Source of the DNA: Plantactinospora endophytica
GTDB taxonomy: Bacteria; Actinomycetota; Actinomycetes; Mycobacteriales; Micromonosporaceae
Assembly (NCBI RefSeq): GCF_016862915.1
Contig: NZ_BONW01000019.1
Coordinates: 248,001-312,000 of the forward strand
DNA length: 64,000 nucleotides
Direction: 5' to 3'
Position numbers and translations under genes: made by a program. Below are positions 60,398-64,000 of this stretch, piece by piece. Position 1 is the first letter of the stretch. Each line of letters opens with the position of its first letter. The notes under the pieces are model-generated. The model searched no databases and was not told the origin of the DNA. It saw only the letters and a list, made by a program, of their open reading frames with translations.

Positions 60398-61104
60398 GCG
60401 CACCGCTGCCCGTCTGGGAACGGCCCGAGCCCCAGCCTCGGGCGGCGCCGGTGCCGCTGAGCCGCGCGAAGATCGCCGACACGGCTATCCGGATCGCCGA
60501 CGCACACGGCCTCGACGGGCTGTCGGTACGCAAGATCGCCAAAGAGCTCGGTGTCGGTCCGATGCGGCTCTACGACTACGTGACCAACAGATCCGAGCTG
60601 CTCGATCTGATGGTCGACGCGGTGTACGCCCAGATCGCCGAGACCGGCCAGCACTCCGGGTGGCGTGCCATTGTGCTGGCCATCGTGCACCGGACCCGCG
60701 AGGCCGCTCTTGAGCACGAGTGGTTCGCCGACCTGCTCGGCGCCAGGCCACACCTGGGACCGCACGCGCTCGCCGTGGGCGAATCGACCGCGGCGGCGCT
60801 CGGGCAGGCCCCTGGCGTACACGGCATCGACGATCTTCAGCGGGCTTTGGGTGCCCTCAACGCGTTCGTCGTCGGCGCGCTGCGCGGCGAGATCACCGAG
60901 CGGCGTACCGCCCGTTCCACCGGTACCGACGTCGCCGCCTGGCAGGCGGCCCTCGGGCCCTACCTGACGCGCATGCTCGAAACGGGCCGCTACCCCACCG
61001 TCGCCCGACTCGTGATCGACGGCGCCCACCTCGACGCCGAGGAAACCTTCCACCACAACCTGATCACCATCCTGGACGGCATCACCGGCCATCCCCATCC
61101 GTGA
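60379..61104 (+). CDS. TetR family regulator with a TetR-class C-terminal domain
   Basis: A 241-residue repressor. The N-terminal HTH (LSRAKIADTAIRIADAHGLD, LSVRKIAKELGVGPMRLYDY) starts after a 27-residue Pro-rich lead. The C-terminal part (LLDLMVDAVYAQIAETGQHS, W-R-A-I, RTREAALEHEWFADLLGARP) resembles class TetR ligand domains. The start is the ATG at 60379. It probably controls the divergent flavin monooxygenase. Confidence 0.88.
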   Translation: MDTPYGSAPLPVWERPEPQPRAAPVPLSRAKIADTAIRIADAHGLDGLSVRKIAKELGVGPMRLYDYVTNRSELLDLMVDAVYAQIAETGQHSGWRAIVLAIVHRTREAALEHEWFADLLGARPHLGPHALAVGESTAAALGQAPGVHGIDDLQRALGALNAFVVGALRGEITERRTARSTGTDVAAWQAALGPYLTRMLETGRYPTVARLVIDGAHLDAEETFHHNLITILDGITGHPHP

Positions 61105-61343
61105 CCCACAGCTCGCGGGCCAGCACCTCCTGGACACCGGTACACCTCGATCGGGTTCCGCCGTCATTTCAACATGTGCCCATAATGGGGACTTGCGTTA
61201 AGAGTCTGGTGCAGGTGCAGAATTTGTGACCGAGAGCGTAATCAGCTCGCGGTTTACGGAGACGAATTCATGTTCACGATTTTCCAGCCAAGGAAGATGC
61301 GCCAGCCAAAGAACAGGCGATGCTCTGCCGGAAGTGAGTCCTG

Positions 61344-62579
61344 ATGCGCGTGTTGCTGTCGACAATCGGATCGCGGGGCGATGTTCAGCCGCTGGTGGCA
61401 CTGGCTCTACAGTTGCGGGCCGTCGGTCAGGAGGTGCGGCTGTGCGCGCCGCCCGACTTCCAGGACTGGAGCGAGCGCCTCGGCATCCCCATGACGCCCA
61501 TCGGTCACGAGGTGCGCAATGCCGTACCCCTCGGTTCGCCGGGTACGCCGGTCCAACTCTCGCCCGAGCGTCGACGTCAGCTCGCGGAAGCCACGGTCGT
61601 CACACAGTTCGAGACGATCGCGGCGGCGGCCGAGGGCTGCGACGTCATCGTGGCCGCGACCGCCCTACAGATCGCCGCTCGTTCACTGGCAGAGGTTATG
61701 GGAATCCCTTACGTCTTTGTCGCGTACTGCCCGACGGTCCTGCCGTCGCCGTTCCACGCACCACCCATAATGCCGCTACCAGGGGGACAGCCGTTAACGC
61801 CCGCGAACGCCGACAAACGCGAGCTCTGGGCTGCGAACAGACAACGCTTCAACGACGCGTTCGGCGCTGTGCTCAACTCGCACCGGGCATCGTTGGGGCT
61901 GGCCCCCGTCAATGACGTACGCAGCCACATCTTCACCGACCGGCCCTGGCTGGCCGCCGACCCGGTGTTGGCGCCCTGGCCCGATCCCGCAGACCCGGTC
62001 GGATTCCAGACAGGGGCCTGGATGATGGTGGACGAGCGTCCGCTCTCCCCGGAACTGGAGACGTTCCTCGACGGCGGCGAACCACCCGTCTACTTCGGCT
62101 TCGGCAGCATGAGCGCGCCGCAGGACCTCGGTCAGGTGATGGTCCAGGCGGCCCGTGCGCTCGGTCGCCGTGCAATCGTGTCCCGGGGCTGGGCCGAGCT
62201 GTCGACGGTTGACGACGAGCCCGACTGCCTGGTCATCGGCGACGTCGACCATCAGGCGTTGTTCAAACGGGTCGCCGCCGTCGTCCACCACGGCGGCGCG
62301 GGAACCACCACCGCAGCCGCGCGGGCCGGTGCGCCCCAGGTCATCGTTCCCCAGATATACGACCAGCACTACTGGGCAGAACGGATCGACCGCCTCGGTC
62401 TCGGTGCCGCGCACCCGGCCGGCGCACCGACCACCGACTCGTTGACGAGCGCTCTCAAACACACCCTGCAACCCTCCGTCGGTGCCCGTGCCCGGTCCAT
62501 CGCCGCCGGCGTACGCACCGACGGAACAGAGGCGGCCGCCCGGTGCCTGATGACCGTCGGCACGCGGAACCCGTCGTGA
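61344..62579 (+). CDS. GT1 family glycosyltransferase (macrolide/glycolipid type)
   Basis: A 411-residue GT-B enzyme. MRVLLSTIGSRGDVQPLVAL is the N-terminal acceptor-side motif; the C-terminal donor motif is VYFGFGSM, then VAAVVHHGGAGTTTAAARAG and PQIYDQHYWAERIDRLGLG. Relatives glycosylate sterols, macrolides or polyene antibiotics. GGAAGTGAG precedes the ATG. Next to a TetX-like oxygenase, a detoxification role is possible. Confidence 0.9.
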   Translation: MRVLLSTIGSRGDVQPLVALALQLRAVGQEVRLCAPPDFQDWSERLGIPMTPIGHEVRNAVPLGSPGTPVQLSPERRRQLAEATVVTQFETIAAAAEGCDVIVAATALQIAARSLAEVMGIPYVFVAYCPTVLPSPFHAPPIMPLPGGQPLTPANADKRELWAANRQRFNDAFGAVLNSHRASLGLAPVNDVRSHIFTDRPWLAADPVLAPWPDPADPVGFQTGAWMMVDERPLSPELETFLDGGEPPVYFGFGSMSAPQDLGQVMVQAARALGRRAIVSRGWAELSTVDDEPDCLVIGDVDHQALFKRVAAVVHHGGAGTTTAAARAGAPQVIVPQIYDQHYWAERIDRLGLGAAHPAGAPTTDSLTSALKHTLQPSVGARARSIAAGVRTDGTEAAARCLMTVGTRNPS

Positions 62580-62707
62580 ACGGCTTCGGTCCCGGCGGTC
62601 CGGGCCACCGTCGACTACGACCACAGCGGCAACCCGCTGTTCCCGGGCCGACGGCCTCCGGGTGAACTTCCCGGTGCGGAGGCGCCCACCGGTCAGCCGG
62701 GCCGGGA

Positions 62708-63757
62708 TCAGCTCTGTCGCGCGTGGGTGCTGAAGAAGCGCCAGATGGATTCGGTAGCGGCCAGCGCCGTTGCCGGCGGGTCCAGCCCGAGCAGGCGCTC
62801 CGCCGCCGTCTGCGGCGCACCGCCCGGCCATTGGTGTCCGGCGCCGGCGATGGTGATCAGTTCGACGTCGCGCCCGCCCGGACAGCGGGCGGCCGACGTG
62901 CTGACCGGTCCGACGGTACGCACCTTCGGCGCGGCGCACCGGGCGATCTCACGCCACCTGTCGATCTGGTCGGGCACGGGTCCGCCGTCGATCTTGACCG
63001 GCAACGGACCGGTGCCGCCGTTGTCCAACTTCCCCGGCCGACCGTCGTACGGGACCACGTCGTCGGCGGTGCCGTGGACATGGATCACGGAGATCGGCGC
63101 GGGTGACGGGCACTGCCCGAGTAGCGTGCCGGCCACCACCCCGATGGCGGCGAAGACGGTGGTCCTGCAGGCCAACTGATAGGCGAGCATCCCGCCGTTG
63201 GACATCCCGGCGGCGTAGACCCGTGCCGGATCGACCGGCAACGCGGCGGAGATGGCGGCCACCGTGGCGCTGACGAACGCCACGTCGTCGATGCCGTCCC
63301 GGGCGGGCGGTCCGCAGCAGTCGCTGCTCACCGCCCAGGAGCGGCGCAGACCGTCCGGGTACGCGACCAGGAACCCGTACCGGTCCGCCGCGCTGTTCCA
63401 TCCGTACGCCGTCTCCGCCTGGCGGCCGTTGCCGAGGGCGCCGTGCAGCATCACCACCAGCGGTACCGGCGCCGACAGCGACAGCGTGGCCGGCCGGTAC
63501 AGCCGGTAGGTGCGTTCCCTGCCGCCCACGGTGACGCTGCGGGCGGAGGATCCCACGGCGACGGCCGGGATGCCCGGTCCCGGTGTGGGCGCCGCGGTCC
63601 CGGTCGGGGCGGTCCCGGGGGGTGCGGTCGACCCTGCCTGCTCCCGGGCCGGCCGCACCGCGTCGCAGCCGATCAGCACGGCGAGGGCGCTCGTGATCGC
63701 CAGCGCCGCCGACGCGCTGCGCAGCACGGCGGCGGCTCTCCTGACTCGCTGGTCCAT
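62708..63757 (-). CDS. PHB depolymerase-family esterase, lipoprotein (LpqC-like)
   Basis: A 349-residue secreted alpha/beta hydrolase. The N-terminus ends in a lipobox LAVLIGCDA, followed by a Thr/Pro/Gly linker. VVMLHGALGNG is the oxyanion loop, YAAGMSNGGMLAYQ contains the nucleophile Ser (G-M-S-N-G), HVHGTADDVVPYDG the Asp and GAGHQWPGG the His. The Ser-Asp-Cys-Cys motif fits the LpqC family. The ATG at 63757 is the only start before the signal peptide. Confidence 0.88.
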   Translation of the reverse strand: MDQRVRRAAAVLRSASAALAITSALAVLIGCDAVRPAREQAGSTAPPGTAPTGTAAPTPGPGIPAVAVGSSARSVTVGGRERTYRLYRPATLSLSAPVPLVVMLHGALGNGRQAETAYGWNSAADRYGFLVAYPDGLRRSWAVSSDCCGPPARDGIDDVAFVSATVAAISAALPVDPARVYAAGMSNGGMLAYQLACRTTVFAAIGVVAGTLLGQCPSPAPISVIHVHGTADDVVPYDGRPGKLDNGGTGPLPVKIDGGPVPDQIDRWREIARCAAPKVRTVGPVSTSAARCPGGRDVELITIAGAGHQWPGGAPQTAAERLLGLDPPATALAATESIWRFFSTHARQS

Positions 63758-63797
63758 AGCCTCGGCCCCTCGCGATGTCCTGCTACTCGTCACCGAT

Positions 63798-63837
63798 GGT
63801 CGTTGGCCGGTCGGCAACCGCCGACCGGCCAACGACC
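63798..63837 (-). terminator. perfect 18-base-pair hairpin
   Basis: GGTCGTTGGCCGGTCGGC, the loop AACC, and its exact complement form an unbroken stem. It lies after the stop of the partial gene ending at 63911 and before the esterase gene. Confidence 0.7.
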
Positions 63838-63910
63838 GCACGCGATGGTCACTTCCCGGCGGATCGTTGTTGCCTCCGACCGGGACCGGCCATCTCTACC
63901 TGGTTAAGGG

Positions 63911-64000
63911 TCACCGCTTGGTAGCGGGCGACCTGGGGTTGGCCAGGGGCAGCCGGATCAGCTCCCAACCGCCCTCCGGAACATCGTCCTCCCTGTCGGT
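63911..64000 (-). CDS. 3' end of a gene continuing beyond the window
   Basis: Twenty-nine codons are visible, DREDDVPEGGWELIRLPLAN then PRSPATKR and a TGA stop. The frame is open to the right edge. Too little remains to name it. Confidence 0.55.
   Translation of the reverse strand, partial: TDREDDVPEGGWELIRLPLANPRSPATKR

Overview
The window is high-GC DNA with many GTG starts, typical of a Micromonosporaceae actinobacterium (Micromonospora or a close relative). This placement rests on codon use, gene content and protein resemblance judged by eye; no database search was run. The sequence divides into an integrated mobile region (1 to about 15.5 kb) and chromosomal backbone (about 15.5 to 64 kb).

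1-13.4 kb: right part of an AICE-type integrative conjugative element. At the left edge, transcribed leftward, are a Pra-like replication/excision activator, a small zinc-ribbon protein and an FtsK/SpoIIIE-type transfer ATPase that runs off the window. Cargo follows: a membrane-anchored unknown protein, a tightly coupled leftward operon (two small unknowns, two DUF6907-type proteins, a GntR regulator and a family 2 glycosyltransferase), a second KorSA-like GntR gene, and two large low-GC proteins with PD-(D/E)XK nuclease signatures. The same operator-like sequence lies upstream of pra and of the second GntR gene, which suggests a pSAM2-like repression circuit.

13.4-15.5 kb: three consecutive copies of the 3' part of tRNA-Gly(CCC), each followed by the tRNA terminator. 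They are spaced about 1.2 and 0.8 kb apart. Each interval carries one gene (a 343-aa unknown and a TmrB-like P-loop protein). No intact tRNA-Gly gene and no integrase is in view, so these look like accreted, int-less, att-flanked modules (CIMEs) next to the AICE end.

15.5-33.7 kb: DHFR/RibD-like reductase, AraC and VOC genes; cell-wall genes (D,D-carboxypeptidase, lipoprotein class A beta-lactamase); a LytTR/LytS two-component system; a DUF4429-like/SHOCT protein; an envelope glycan and phospholipid locus (polyprenyl sugar transferase, GT4, nucleotidyltransferase, glycerol-1-phosphate dehydrogenase-like protein, CDP-alcohol phosphotransferase); an Fpg-type glycosylase, a Nudix hydrolase, a CBS protein and an aminotransferase.

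33.7-47 kb: CorA transporter, a membrane-anchored unknown, cyclophilin, rhomboid protease, PH-like proteins, thiolase, an OmpR/HK two-component pair, GT2, a split transketolase next to soxR, and a quinone oxidoreductase.

47-64 kb: tRNA-Ser(TGA) followed by a ScoMcrA-like restriction nuclease; small coiled-coil genes; a PEBP protein; a methyltransferase; an FhuF-like ferric reductase with an iron box; an XRE-peptide deformylase fusion; a flavohemoprotein; a CPBP protease; a histone-H1-like/EcsC-like protein; tRNA-Ser(GCT) and tRNA-Arg(ACG); a TetR/flavin monooxygenase divergent pair; a GT1 glycosyltransferase; a PHB-depolymerase-like lipoprotein; and the 3' end of another gene at the right edge.
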